From Hydractinia symbiolongicarpus (taxonomy: Eukaryota > Cnidaria > Hydrozoa > Anthoathecata > Hydractiniidae), in assembly GCF_029227915.1 (NCBI RefSeq), contig NC_079887.1:19961650-20025649 (forward strand): a stretch of DNA of 64,000 bases. Reading direction: 5' to 3'. A model generated the notes under the pieces. It was not told where the DNA came from. It worked only from the letters and a program-made list of their open reading frames with translations, and made no database searches. Position numbers and translations under genes: made by a program. This document shows positions 24,834 to 34,701 of the stretch, one piece after another; the stretch's first letter is position 1; every line of letters begins with the position of its first letter.

Positions 24834-25779
24834 CCCCATCGCTTTACAGTTGAACCAAGTTTACTGAACAAGCTTGATTCCGGAAATTATACATCTAAGA
24901 AAAGTAAAGTAAAAAAAGATGACAGCGATGCTACGAACAAACCCATTCCCAACGAGCGTGTTCAGTTTTATTTTCCACATTTATCTGCCTTAATTTACTT
25001 TAGGGATTCGCTTTATCCTCACAACTATAGAATAGCTCGATGCTAGCTAGCTAGTTAGACTATAACTCTTTAAGAACCTCTTTCCATAGGTTTTCCACAG
25101 GTTTTGCAAAGTTGGTTTAGTAGGTTTGGTTTGGATTCTCCCTCCTCCCTCTCTGCTACAACATATTAGGTGCTAATTACTTCTTATCTAATGTGAAGTG
25201 GATGTTTACTAATGTGCTTAGGCAAGTTCTAAATTACCATTTCTTTAGGTCTAGTACTGTGATGTTCAATTCTCAGCAGCGGATTGGCATTAAATTTTTA
25301 AAAATGGAAACAAGAAACTTTCGGAAAATGAGTGGCATATTTTAGCTAGCAGCTAGCTAGCTAGCTAGATTTATCAGCAAAAATTATATAAAAAAGGAAC
25401 TCTGTTTACTTCAAGGGTTGTCTTTTATTGTGGCCAACTCAACAGGATTAAAAGCGCCATTTTGCATTTCGGGAATAATTTAGGAATGTGTGGAAATGTT
25501 TGGAGAATTTTGGGTGAAAATCATAAATTTTAGTCAAAAAGTTGCCCAAACTCTCTCTTATGCGGGCATTTGGGGCTTATCAGCACCCTCGTAATCATTA
25601 TGAAAGTTTTTCGTCACCGACTCCTAAAGTGATAGTTTATTCAAAGCAAAGGAGGTTATACATGAGGAGAGTATAATTATGATTGGGAACTTGGCTAAAA
25701 ACATATTCTTTAATAGTGTGCAGTATAAAAAATTGATGTTGGCTGACATTATGAATAAAAAATACCTTTTTTTTCCTAG
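24834..25779. other. Transposon 5' region before the transposase exons
   Basis: AT-rich sequence with TAGCTAGC runs. It is probably an intron or promoter region of the transposase gene. There is no other recognisable exon. Confidence 0.4.
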
Positions 25780-28700
25780 CGATCTATGTTAAATATAATA
25801 TATATACATTATTAACAACGCCATTTGCAAAAACCAAACGTAAGGGTGCTAGAATAGTTAGCAGTCGGTTGCATAATGGCAGAGTTAAAAAAGTTTATAA
25901 GAGTGCACCACATCAGCCATCTACCAACAATGATATCACAATAAGTCAACCTTCATCATCTAGCAACAATATTTTTGATGCAGAACTTCACAATGCTTGT
26001 GAGTTTCTAATAAGTGGCGAAGCTGTTGTTAAAACTGGACTGTACGAAAAGACCAAAGAAAAGGAAATTGAAGAATGGAAATTAAAAACTGAAGATACTA
26101 TATTGGCATATGGAAATAAGTATCATCTTATGCTTTCATCCAATTGTGTAAAATGTGGTGTAGATTTTTCAAATACAGCTTGTGTATGGTGTCAATCATG
26201 TGGTTCAGATGTTACTTATTGCAGCAGTTGTTGCAAAGAATTTCATAGCAGTATTCCATTTCATTGCATGAAAGAAATTACTGTGAGTTATTTCTATGAT
26301 TTATTACACAGTGTTTACTCTCAGCCTTTTACATGCAAAACTAAAACTTTATTTTAGGGCTGATATAATAGGTTTATATTTTTGGTATGGATGCAACTTT
26401 GTGGCTTTGTGTGTAACAAAAAATATCTACTGATTCTTTTCATTGGGTTTTAGAATCATTTTGAAGTAAAAGAGTACAAATACTCCCGAACGTTGTGCAG
26501 CAAACATGTACAAATGTGTTCGTCAAGATATACTCGTAATATGACAATTATTGGTGAAAGTGGTTAGTATATATATACATATATTTGCAACAATTTGTAT
26601 ATATATACAAGACTAAGCAACCGTATTTGTAGTATATATATATGTTATTAAAATTAAAACATAAATTTTCTCATTTAGGGTATTTGCATGAATGTTGTGT
26701 GTATTTTTGTTCATGCGATGAAGAACTGAATTCTCTTGTGCAGTACAATGTGTGGCTTGCAACTCCTACAAAACCACTAACAGCTGTATCTATGGAACTA
26801 CTTTTTACCTTCATAGCTTTGCAATTAGAAGGGAAAATATCACTATTATCTTTTTGTGATGCACTTTCTTGGAAAAGTGGAATTCTTGATCACCAGTTGG
26901 TTAGTCGGTTGCAATACTGTGTGTGTGAGTTAAATGTGAGTCAAAGGAACATTTATAATAATTAGAGCTTGTGTAATTTTAATCATTTTTCTAGAGAAAA
27001 TGTCTTTATCGCTTTTTGAAAACAGATGCAATTGACCAATTTAGACAATTTCGCTATGGCTTACTTAATTTGAAGACAGTAAGTCCGAATTATTCTGGAT
27101 TTAGGAAATGTGCAGCTTGCCCAAAGGTAGGAATAAGCTTATGTAGCAATTATAAACTTTACTACCAACTTTAGGATCTTGTTAGAATAGTTTATATATA
27201 TCTAATTGTGAATAAATCTAGAAAAATGGAAGCTTGTTTTATTGTATGGATGCCAATTTTGGGTTGGTCTTGAAAAAATCTTCTTCTAAATCAAAAAAGA
27301 TGCCAATACGGTCAGAGCAGTTGTTTGTTGCAGATACTGAAGTTGTTAATTTTATGGAGAAATACGACGATTCATCAGGGGAAACAAAGAAAGTGAGTAT
27401 ATAATATATATATTTAAAATATTTGTACAAAAACACTTAACTTTAATCAACAAAAATGTTATTTATGTATGTGACATTATGTGCATATATATATGTATAT
27501 ATATGTGATATATTTTTTAGGATTGCAGTAATTTTCAAGCTGGCAACAACATCCGTTCTAAGCGGAAGACAAATAAGCTCAGTGTTACTGGTGTGTTTGG
27601 CATGTCGTGTCGACATGAATATCCAAAATTATTTTTAAATATGTGCCATGGGGAAAGGTGGGTTAAGCATATACTTATTTTTGATTAAATTGTGTAGATA
27701 TGTTCATGATTTTTATATGATGGGAAATTTTGTTTTTTTCATATAAGGAAAAAACTGACATTTTTCAGGTTGGGTTATGCTGTTATGCTGTTAGATAAGA
27801 TTTTGCAAGAATCTAATGGAAAAGAATTAGATGTGCATATAGTATACGATATAGCATGTGTTTTAAAGCGACACTTAGAGGTTAGTTACAAAAACTTTCA
27901 AATATCAAGTGTATGAGAAAGCGGTTCTTTAACAGAAGAGTGATAAAACAATGTTTAATAATACAATTTTTATACAGAAAAAACAAACCATGACGAAGTA
28001 CAAACATTTCAATTTTGGTATACCTTTGTTTCATTCGTATGGTCACAACGGTAATTGCCAGGTAGGTAATTATTATCACTTGTTTAAGTGCTTAAGATCA
28101 TAATATTGTTACTTCAATGCAATGCATACCTAGATAAAGAACTCCATTCGAAGACTAGAGTCATTTGGTCTCATGGACGGAGAATTAATGGAAAGACTTT
28201 GGTCATACTTGCGCTCGTTTTCCAAAATTACTAAAGAGATGACCCCCGCTCATCGCATGGATTTACTGGGTGACGCTTTAATGCATTTTGGATCAATCAA
28301 AATGGGCAATATAGGTATACGTAGGTAGAATAAGCAAAAGAGGTGAACATGATTAAGTAATGTAGTATTTATAAAAGGTTTATTAATTTAGGAAATACAT
28401 TGGTAAATCTTTATGAAAAAGCCAATAAAACGATGAAGTCGTGCTGTGATGAACTTGATGCAATATGCTCAAAACTTCAAGGTATGTGCATATTTTAAAT
28501 CGTTATCTTTAAGAATACTTCTGCGTCAAACTTGCGAACGCAGAAATATATTTAAAAACCTTTTTTTGTTAAAACATCGAGGGCAGAGAATTTTTATTAG
28601 AAAAAGTACTTTTTAAAGCCTATATATAATTTGTTTGTCAATTGTATTCTTAGTAAGTATCACATCAGACGTGTTGAATGCTTGGAAAAGCGAGGAGGAT

Positions 28701-28965
28701 GAAGCGGTAACAAAACAGCCTTCAAATGCGAAAGGTAATTTTTAGTAATTTAAACGGGCGCGCGTAGGCGAGAATAAGCGAGAGTCACTATTGATTTCAA
28801 ATTGATCTAGATATTGAATGGACTCAGTGCTACTATCGAAAGCTCAAAGAATTTTGGAAAGAAAAGCGCCTGTCACTGATGAGTGAAAAGCTATCAGATC
28901 GAGCTTGCCATATTTCTAGAGCAGCAAGGTTTAAAGTTTGCGCTGTTATATTATATAAGAAGTAA
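25780..28965 (+). CDS. KDZ transposase, 12 open exons
   Basis: Exons: 25780-26282, 26454-26562, 26679-26935, 26995-27126, 27222-27392, 27521-27657, 27769-27880, 27978-28061, 28134-28314, 28392-28481, 28654-28734, 28811-28965. Every boundary is AG/GT and phases match throughout, giving about 669 residues. A Cys-rich cluster (CVKCG, CVWCQSCG, CSSCC) in exon 1 is the CxC module. PTKPLTAVSMELL in exon 3 is KDZ-typical. YCMDANFGLVLKK carries the first acidic residue, VYDIACVLKRHL the second, and LMDGELMERLWSYLR the Glu. GVFGMSCRHEYP and KITKEMTPAHR are further family motifs. The true N-terminus and the end after 28965 (stop, or a further splice to the chromodomain exon) are unsettled. A DDE-fold cut-and-paste transposase is inferred. 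Confidence 0.82.
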
Positions 28966-29293
28966 TATAACACCGTCAAACTGTACGAAATTGGAACTAT
29001 CCATATTATTGGATAACATGGAACATATAAAATTTTTAGGTATAAACATCTTTTCTTATCCATTACAGAAAAACAGTTCTGTTTTTTTACATCATATCAT
29101 ACCTAAGGGAATTATTTTTGCGGGAAAATGTTTCGAAAATAAAAATGCAAGTCCTTATATTTTTGCGAGAATGAATTCCCTAAAAATTAATTCCCTTATG
29201 GTCAGGTCAAGTGCCAAAAATAATTTACCGCAGTCTAAGTCGTTTGTTTATATTTGTCATTTAAAAAGATTTATGAAAATAATATTTCTTCAA

Positions 29294-29440
29294 GAAAAGA
29301 AACTTTGCGGTTTCGCGGTTTTTGGCATTTTTACTGGGAAAGTTTAGCAAATTTTTGCCAACATTTTTACAGATTGGCAAAAATTTGCTAAACTTTCCCA
29401 GTAAAAATGCCAAAAATCGCGAAACTGCAAAGTTTCTTTC
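29294..29440. repeat. Near-perfect 67-bp-arm hairpin
   Basis: Arms at about 29294-29360 and 29374-29440 are inverse complements with few mismatches around a 13-bp spacer. It lies between the last KDZ exon and the chromodomain exon. It is probably a fold-back MITE inserted in an intron or spacer. Confidence 0.88.
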
Positions 29441-29479
29441 CTTGATGAAATAAAACCTTATTTTGCCATAGTTATACAG

Positions 29480-29926
29480 CGAAAAAACCAATCCCACCAG
29501 GGTCACCAGGTTAGTCTCCAACCTCCTACCGACGCAGTCGTAGAAAATAGTGAGGTTGTCAATGAAAATATGGAAGCTGCGGTGACTGAAATTTTGACAG
29601 ATCCTGTTCCCTCAAATGTTAAGAAAAGAAAAAAAGGGAGTCATAAAAAAATGAGTCAGCTTGACGACAATTGTCAAATGCTTGAGCTGACCGATAAAGT
29701 CCCGAACTCAAGAGGCCTCGACATAACCCTTCAAGAAGTAATGTCCCAAGCCAGTGTTGATGAAGGCTTTGTCGATTACATCCTGAAGGATAGAGAAAGA
29801 GAAAGTGGAGATCAAAATATTACTGAATACCTGATAAAGTGGATTGGTTATGAGGTACCAACGTGGGAGCCGGAGGAGAATGTAAATTCGGCTGATGTAA
29901 AAAGATATTTTTTGAACAAAAAGTAA
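29480..29926 (+). CDS. Chromodomain exon within the KDZ transposon
   Basis: Open from the acceptor ATACAG (AG at 29478-29479) to TAA at 29924-29926, 148 residues. The N-terminal part is charged (VKKRKKGSHKK). The C-terminal 55 residues form a chromodomain: VDYILKDRE, then EYLIKWIGYEVPTWEPEENV and a final helix. Chromodomains bind methylated histone tails and, when fused to integrases of chromoviruses, direct insertion. This is either the last exon of the KDZ transposase or a separate small gene. The only plausible donors in the previous exon are weak or out of phase, so the fusion is unproven. Confidence 0.72.
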   Translation, partial: RKNQSHQGHQVSLQPPTDAVVENSEVVNENMEAAVTEILTDPVPSNVKKRKKGSHKKMSQLDDNCQMLELTDKVPNSRGLDITLQEVMSQASVDEGFVDYILKDRERESGDQNITEYLIKWIGYEVPTWEPEENVNSADVKRYFLNKK

Positions 29927-30544
29927 AGCGTGTATTTTTATTTTAAAACAACAAATTTATTTGCGCCTTCGCTAGTTTCTTATATTGCTTTCTGCTCAAG
30001 TAGTGAACGATAAAAATAAAACTAATCGGGCCGCAGGATCGTAGTGGCCTAGGAGGCCGGGGGCCACAGCCCTCTTAAAATATTTGTCAATCATGGTTAA
30101 TATGAAGGAAAACGCAGAGGATGCGTTTTTACCAATTTAAAGGGTAAAATCTTAAGATTTACATCCGTTTCTCCCTGTCAACAACTACATCAAAAAATTA
30201 GTGTCAGTTACGGCCCTGAGTCAATGTAATCGCCTGGGTAATATAATTGTACAGGGGACTTGAGATGGTAAGGGAAATTATAATTTAATGCTAAATTGCA
30301 CATGCAAAATTACACACATAATTTTTTTCTGTTTTACTTTACAATACTTTTACATAAAATATAACTAATTTGGTTTATCTATTGAAATCGAAACCTTTCG
30401 CAAGATGCTGACCGTGCAATGAACTCCCCTGAAAATCCATTCACGTGACTTATTGAAAAAATAGTCAAAACACTGTACTCCAAGGCAATTGAGATGCTAT
30501 AAACTATTCTTAACTCGAGCAAATTATAATACATGTATGCATGC
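29927..30544. other. Convergent 3' spacer
   Basis: Lies between the convergent chromodomain exon and the pseudokinase gene. It presumably holds both 3' UTRs. No other gene is seen. Confidence 0.45.
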
Positions 30545-31582
30545 CTAACAATACAAAACCCTCTCAACCTTTCTAGAAAAAAAATTATGTGGGGGACGCA
30601 AACCAACATGATTATCCATACATTTAAAAACGAAACGTTCAATGCGAGCTTCAAGTAGCGCATCTTTGAAATTCAGAGGTTTTAATTCCATAATTGTCGC
30701 AATAGTAAATCCAAACGCGTAAATATCGGTCATGTATGACACGCCGCTTCCCCTATACAATTCTGGTGCCACGTGATGATGGTCGGTTAATTTCTTTAAA
30801 ACGTCTTTAACGTTAGATTTCGCACAAGACGCTCGACATGCGAATGAAAACCCGATAATGACCGGAGTGAAGTCACTACCTTTCACAATGACATTTTCAG
30901 GAATTATGTTGTTGTGTAACACTCCTTTATCAAATAAAAAAGAGAGTGCTTTAGCTAGCCCAATAATCATTTGTTTCATTATGTCTTCTGTGGGAAATAT
31001 TACCTTCCGCTTCAGCAAAATTCTTATGCTGCTATCCTCTTCATAGCTAAGCACAGAATGAAATTTTCCTTTGGCGTGTACAATACCAAGGACCTGTACA
31101 ATATTGGGATGATTCCCAACAAACTGTAGCAGTCGTGCTTCGTGGCTAACATAAGCTAGGTTGCGCAGAGATGTTTCCTCTTTACCAAGTGCTAAGTAAC
31201 TTTTTAAAATTACAGAATCTCCATCGTCAAACACAGCACGGGTCACTTCTGCGAAATGACCAGAAAATATGACATTGGAAGCCAGGCCGGAGATTACCTC
31301 ACTTGTCAAAATTGTGGGCGTTTGTTCTTGTAACAACGGATCGCCATTATGGAAAAACGATGAAAACAACGATGCATCAACCATTAGTGACGATCGAGAA
31401 TGTCCAAGCTGTTCAAACATCTTTAGCTTTGTGAAATCCGCACATTGCAGCATCATCGAAGCATTTTTCTCTCTCAGAATGTGTATAGTCTTCTTTTGAC
31501 TCGCTACGATCTGCTTGTATCTTTCAACAGCTTCTTTTGCTTTATTCAATTCCATTTTTAACTTTTCGTTCTCTATGGGCAC
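30545..31582 (-). CDS. Protein kinase-like gene (probable pseudokinase) carried by the KDZ transposon
   Basis: A 345-codon open frame. The first ATG is at about 31555 (codon 10). Residues 5-40 form a coiled coil, and a kinase fold starts near residue 100. The loop IFSGHFAEVTRAVF, Lys127 (VILKSY) and Glu148 (HEARLL) are recognisable. The catalytic loop reads LHNNIIPEN at 222-230, with Asn where the HRD Asp should be. The DFG motif is replaced by IIGFSFA at 242-248. APEL (272-275) and DIYAFG (286-291) are kept. The missing catalytic Asp residues argue for a scaffold or decoy role. It is tyrosine-kinase-like in layout, but I cannot name the closest host family. The frame is intact. Confidence 0.75.
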   Translation of the reverse strand: MPIENEKLKMELNKAKEAVERYKQIVASQKKTIHILREKNASMMLQCADFTKLKMFEQLGHSRSSLMVDASLFSSFFHNGDPLLQEQTPTILTSEVISGLASNVIFSGHFAEVTRAVFDDGDSVILKSYLALGKEETSLRNLAYVSHEARLLQFVGNHPNIVQVLGIVHAKGKFHSVLSYEEDSSIRILLKRKVIFPTEDIMKQMIIGLAKALSFLFDKGVLHNNIIPENVIVKGSDFTPVIIGFSFACRASCAKSNVKDVLKKLTDHHHVAPELYRGSGVSYMTDIYAFGFTIATIMELKPLNFKDALLEARIERFVFKCMDNHVGLRPPHNFFSRKVERVLYC

Positions 31583-31699
31583 CGGAAAGGTAAAGGTAAG
31601 CCGTTGTTATTTTGAGTCACGAGAACAATCCTAAGTAAAATAAGCGAAAAAGAAAATTAATGTTTATTAAAGAAATTTTTGAGCAAGAAAAAACAACAT

Positions 31700-32466
31700 C
31701 TATTCTGCAGACTTTTCCAACTCATTAGTTTGTACTCCAGAGTGTAAATCATTATGTACTTCGGCTATGTCGTTTTCACTTTGTAAATAATTACATTCAG
31801 TTGAGGAATCCGCCTCTTGTGAAGGTGCCTATGTATGTTAAAATTGGAAACAAAGTGATGAGCATATTATAATTGCCATAGAAGTGGAAATATGGAAATG
31901 AAATATCTCCTACCAGAGTACTTTTCAATGCTGCCATACCAAGTGTTAAATGAAAGTCAACCTGAAGGTAAACAATAGTAACAGCCGAGTTATACACAAA
32001 AGAATTTTCTTCTTAAAAAGTTGAACTAATATTCTCTATAGTATTTGCTTTTCAAAACTGTGTAAAACTCGATAAATTTTGTCTTTAAGCCATGTCATTT
32101 TTAAATTCAACAAAATCGTTAACACATAATTGTTGCTTTAAAGATTTACCAAGTCAAAGCGTTTGGTCAAATCCTCTTCGATATGACGAAAGAAATCTTC
32201 TACCAAGCATGTCTTTAACATACATTTAGCCTTTCGCTGAAAAGAACAAATTGTATATTGTATTGCAAAAATAGTTGTTTTAAATGCACAAGAATAAAGC
32301 TCTTTTATTGTTGACAAGAACTTTCCCAGAGATGTACAGCAAGCATTCTTTCTAAAAATATATAAACAAATAACTAGTGTTACAATACCTCCAGCTGTTC
32401 CCGAAGTCTTCTTAACACAGGACGCTTTTGTTTGGAATTGCCTTTAAGTACGGGAGCTACAGCCAT
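31700..32466 (-). CDS. Four-exon accessory gene of unknown function
   Basis: Exons 32466-32389, 32236-32150, 31961-31914 and 31828-31700 are all phase 0 with AG/GT borders. They give 113 residues from MAVAPVLKG to KSAE. The product is basic at the N-terminus (KQKRPVLRRLREQLE, RKAKCM) and acidic at the C-terminus. No family is recognised. An upstream acceptor before codon 1 (TTTTTTAG) means the gene could start in an earlier exon. AATAAA on the minus strand lies about 35 bp after the stop. It is tandem with, and upstream of, the pseudokinase. Regular splicing with kept phase supports a real gene. Confidence 0.6.
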
Positions 32467-34584
32467 TCTGACTTGATTCCACGTGTCTAAAAAAAAGATC
32501 CTTGAGCAGGATTAAAACCACCCAAGATAGATAAAGGAAGCCTTGTCGACTAACTCTTAATTTGATAATTTAATTTTTATAACACCTATCTTATCAGGTA
32601 ATGCCAGGTCAATTCAATTATGCTTCTTATTTTACCCTACCTTACCTTAATAATTAATACATGGTTAAATATGGTTAGACTTAATTATTAATTATTTAAA
32701 TAATATATAATTAATATATATATATAATTAAATATTGTTAACTCCATACATGATTGTGCTTATTCGCATCAATATCAAAGAAAGAATTTTAACGACAGAA
32801 ATATATAGTAAAACACATTATTCAAATTTAACAGAAGGTATTCTAACTAAGGGGTTGTTAATCTCATGTTGGGATTTTCCATCAAGAATAATTCAGCTGC
32901 AACAAATTTCTTCCAAAATATGCCCAATCGGGATTTGAACCCGAACCTCCTGTGATCTTACATGTATAAAACGGGCCTTGAAATTAAGGATACTTCATGT
33001 GAGAGCACGAATTAAGTTTAAAATTGCGTATTTTTTAGACATGCACCCACACACATAAGATTCAACAGGTGTTCTACCATTACACTATTGGGCAGCATTT
33101 CTTAAAGTCTTTTTTCAAACATTTAAATTTGAAAAAATTCTGTATATATGTATATATAAAGATTTTTTAGTTGGCATCATGTGTGAGAGGAAATCGTGTC
33201 CTCTGCACGTTTCGTTTATAGCATTGCAAGCACACAATACTCAATCGTTATCAAAATACAAACAATTATAAGGTCAATTTTTGTATAGGCTGTTAAATAT
33301 CAGTAATTCTTGATTAGGACACCTAAATATACTTTAAAGTTCTTTAATCAAGAAGCACCAAATTTAAAATTTATTTAGTGAAAAAAAACTGTGTAAATCC
33401 GGTGGGAATATGTACAAGTTATAGACATAAAAGAGTAATACAATTGATAAAAACAGTTAAAAGAAAGACGTATAAAACTATTTGTCCAGAGAAACAGATT
33501 TAAAATTGTTCAAATAAAACTTGTTACTATGACGACACTTCGATATTAATTCTGTTCTTTTGTTTAGCAATTTCAGTTTGGATGTTATTATATGGTATTA
33601 AAACCTTTGTTCCATGACAAAAGACTAAAATTGCTTTGGTTTAACAATAAATTTCTTTTTGCACTTACTTGAGATATTATATAAGACAAAGTTTTTTGTT
33701 CACTTACTCACCAAATTTAAATATATACACTAACATTTATAAGGTGACATACTGGAGAATGCAAATAAAAAGAAAACCTAAAATATTGCAACTTAATGAA
33801 TTAAATAAGATAAACTTCTTTTGTTACTGGAGCTTTGAACAGATGGATGAAAGATGCTTTTAGTTGTTTTTAACATGATATATATAAATAGTTGGCTTTG
33901 TAGGGACGCTAAGCTACAGCCCCCCACCCCCTCCCCCCTTCTCCCCCCTCCCTCTTAAAAAAGGCTCACCCGAAAACAAATTGGCTTCCTACCGCACTGC
34001 CTTCATGCTGAAAATGCTGTGATTTATATTTTATTTGATTGGCATCCATAATATAGTTTAGCTAGCTACCTAAAGCTCAGTCGATACAGTGCTTGTTTTG
34101 CTTTGCAGAAATTTGTGGCTTTTGATAGCCACTCTACTGTATAGCTATACTGGCAGAGCTTCTTTCATTGCCTAGTGTTGCCTAGTGGGAAAAAATTCCA
34201 GATTACTGTAGCTAGCTTAAATGGGAGCTTTAAACACATACTCTTTAAGGTCTCTCTTGGAAGCATTTGAGAGAAGGTAGATTGGTAGTTAGGTAGTTAG
34301 GTAGCTAGCTAGCCTATCCCTTGAATGAGAAGAGGAGAACCTAAAGAAGCCAGCTAGCTATAGCTAGCTAGCTATATATACATCACACCACCACTACCTA
34401 GGCCATTTGCCAACAATTTGATGCTTAGGTCGTAGAATAAGGAACTCGCAAATTAAGTTATTCTTCCATCATAAAGATAAAGGTCCATATTAACCTGAAA
34501 AATTACTTTCCAAGAAGCGTGTTGGATCACTTGCATCTACAGTCGCCATTTTGTTTTTAGCCTAACAGGCTGAGACCGATAGCC
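32467..34584. other. Non-coding right part of the KDZ transposon
   Basis: Contains the tRNA-like sequence, a C-rich stretch (33919-33954) and TAGC tetranucleotide arrays (about 34050-34380). Upstream exons of the minus-strand accessory gene could be here, but I could not identify any. Confidence 0.4.
32921..33095 (-). tRNA. tRNA-like sequence with an unusually long intervening segment
   Basis: The 5' part (33095 down) reads TGCCCAA, then a D-arm with AATGGTAG, then CCTGT. The 3' part reads ACAGG, a short variable loop, a T-arm with GGTTCAAAT, and TTGGGCA ending at 32921. Acceptor (7 bp), anticodon (5 bp) and T stems all pair. About 110 nt separate the anticodon-stem halves, and their ends can extend the stem. 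The anticodon cannot be assigned because position 33 is not a clear U. It may be an intron-bearing tRNA, or a tRNA pseudogene with an insertion. Confidence 0.5.
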
Positions 34585-34697
34585 AGCGTTATCAGCTATC
34601 TCCAGAGATACAGACATACGGCTGTATCCGATAAACAACGCGTCACAGTGCACAACTGTTGCCGATCTATATCGCATACAGTTAACAGAAACGGGTG
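34585..34697 (-). repeat. Right terminal inverted repeat of the KDZ element
   Basis: Inverse complement of the left repeat. It ends GAAACGGGTG and is followed directly by the second AAACATG. Confidence 0.8.
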
Positions 34698-34701
34698 AAA
34701 C

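Larger units (their letters stand above)
24721..34697. mobile_element. 9,977-bp KDZ-type DNA transposon with accessory genes
   Basis: The two ends are inverse complements. The outermost 20 bp are identical, and imperfect similarity continues for about 113 bp (24721-24833 and 34585-34697). AAACATG flanks both ends. The interior holds a KDZ (Kyakuja-Dileera-Zisupton) transposase gene on the plus strand, a chromodomain exon, a minus-strand pseudokinase, a minus-strand four-exon gene and a tRNA-like sequence. KDZ elements are known as large TIR transposons that can carry accessory genes. An 8-bp duplication is typical, and here I see 7 matching bases. All main exons are open, so the element is young. 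Confidence 0.85.

Noticed and set aside
28883-29347. 154-codon plus-strand frame after the last KDZ exon
   Set aside because: Runs through a splice-rich spacer and one arm of the long hairpin. Its first part overlaps the KDZ exon in another frame. A short stretch before 29037 could be exonic but I could not fit phases.
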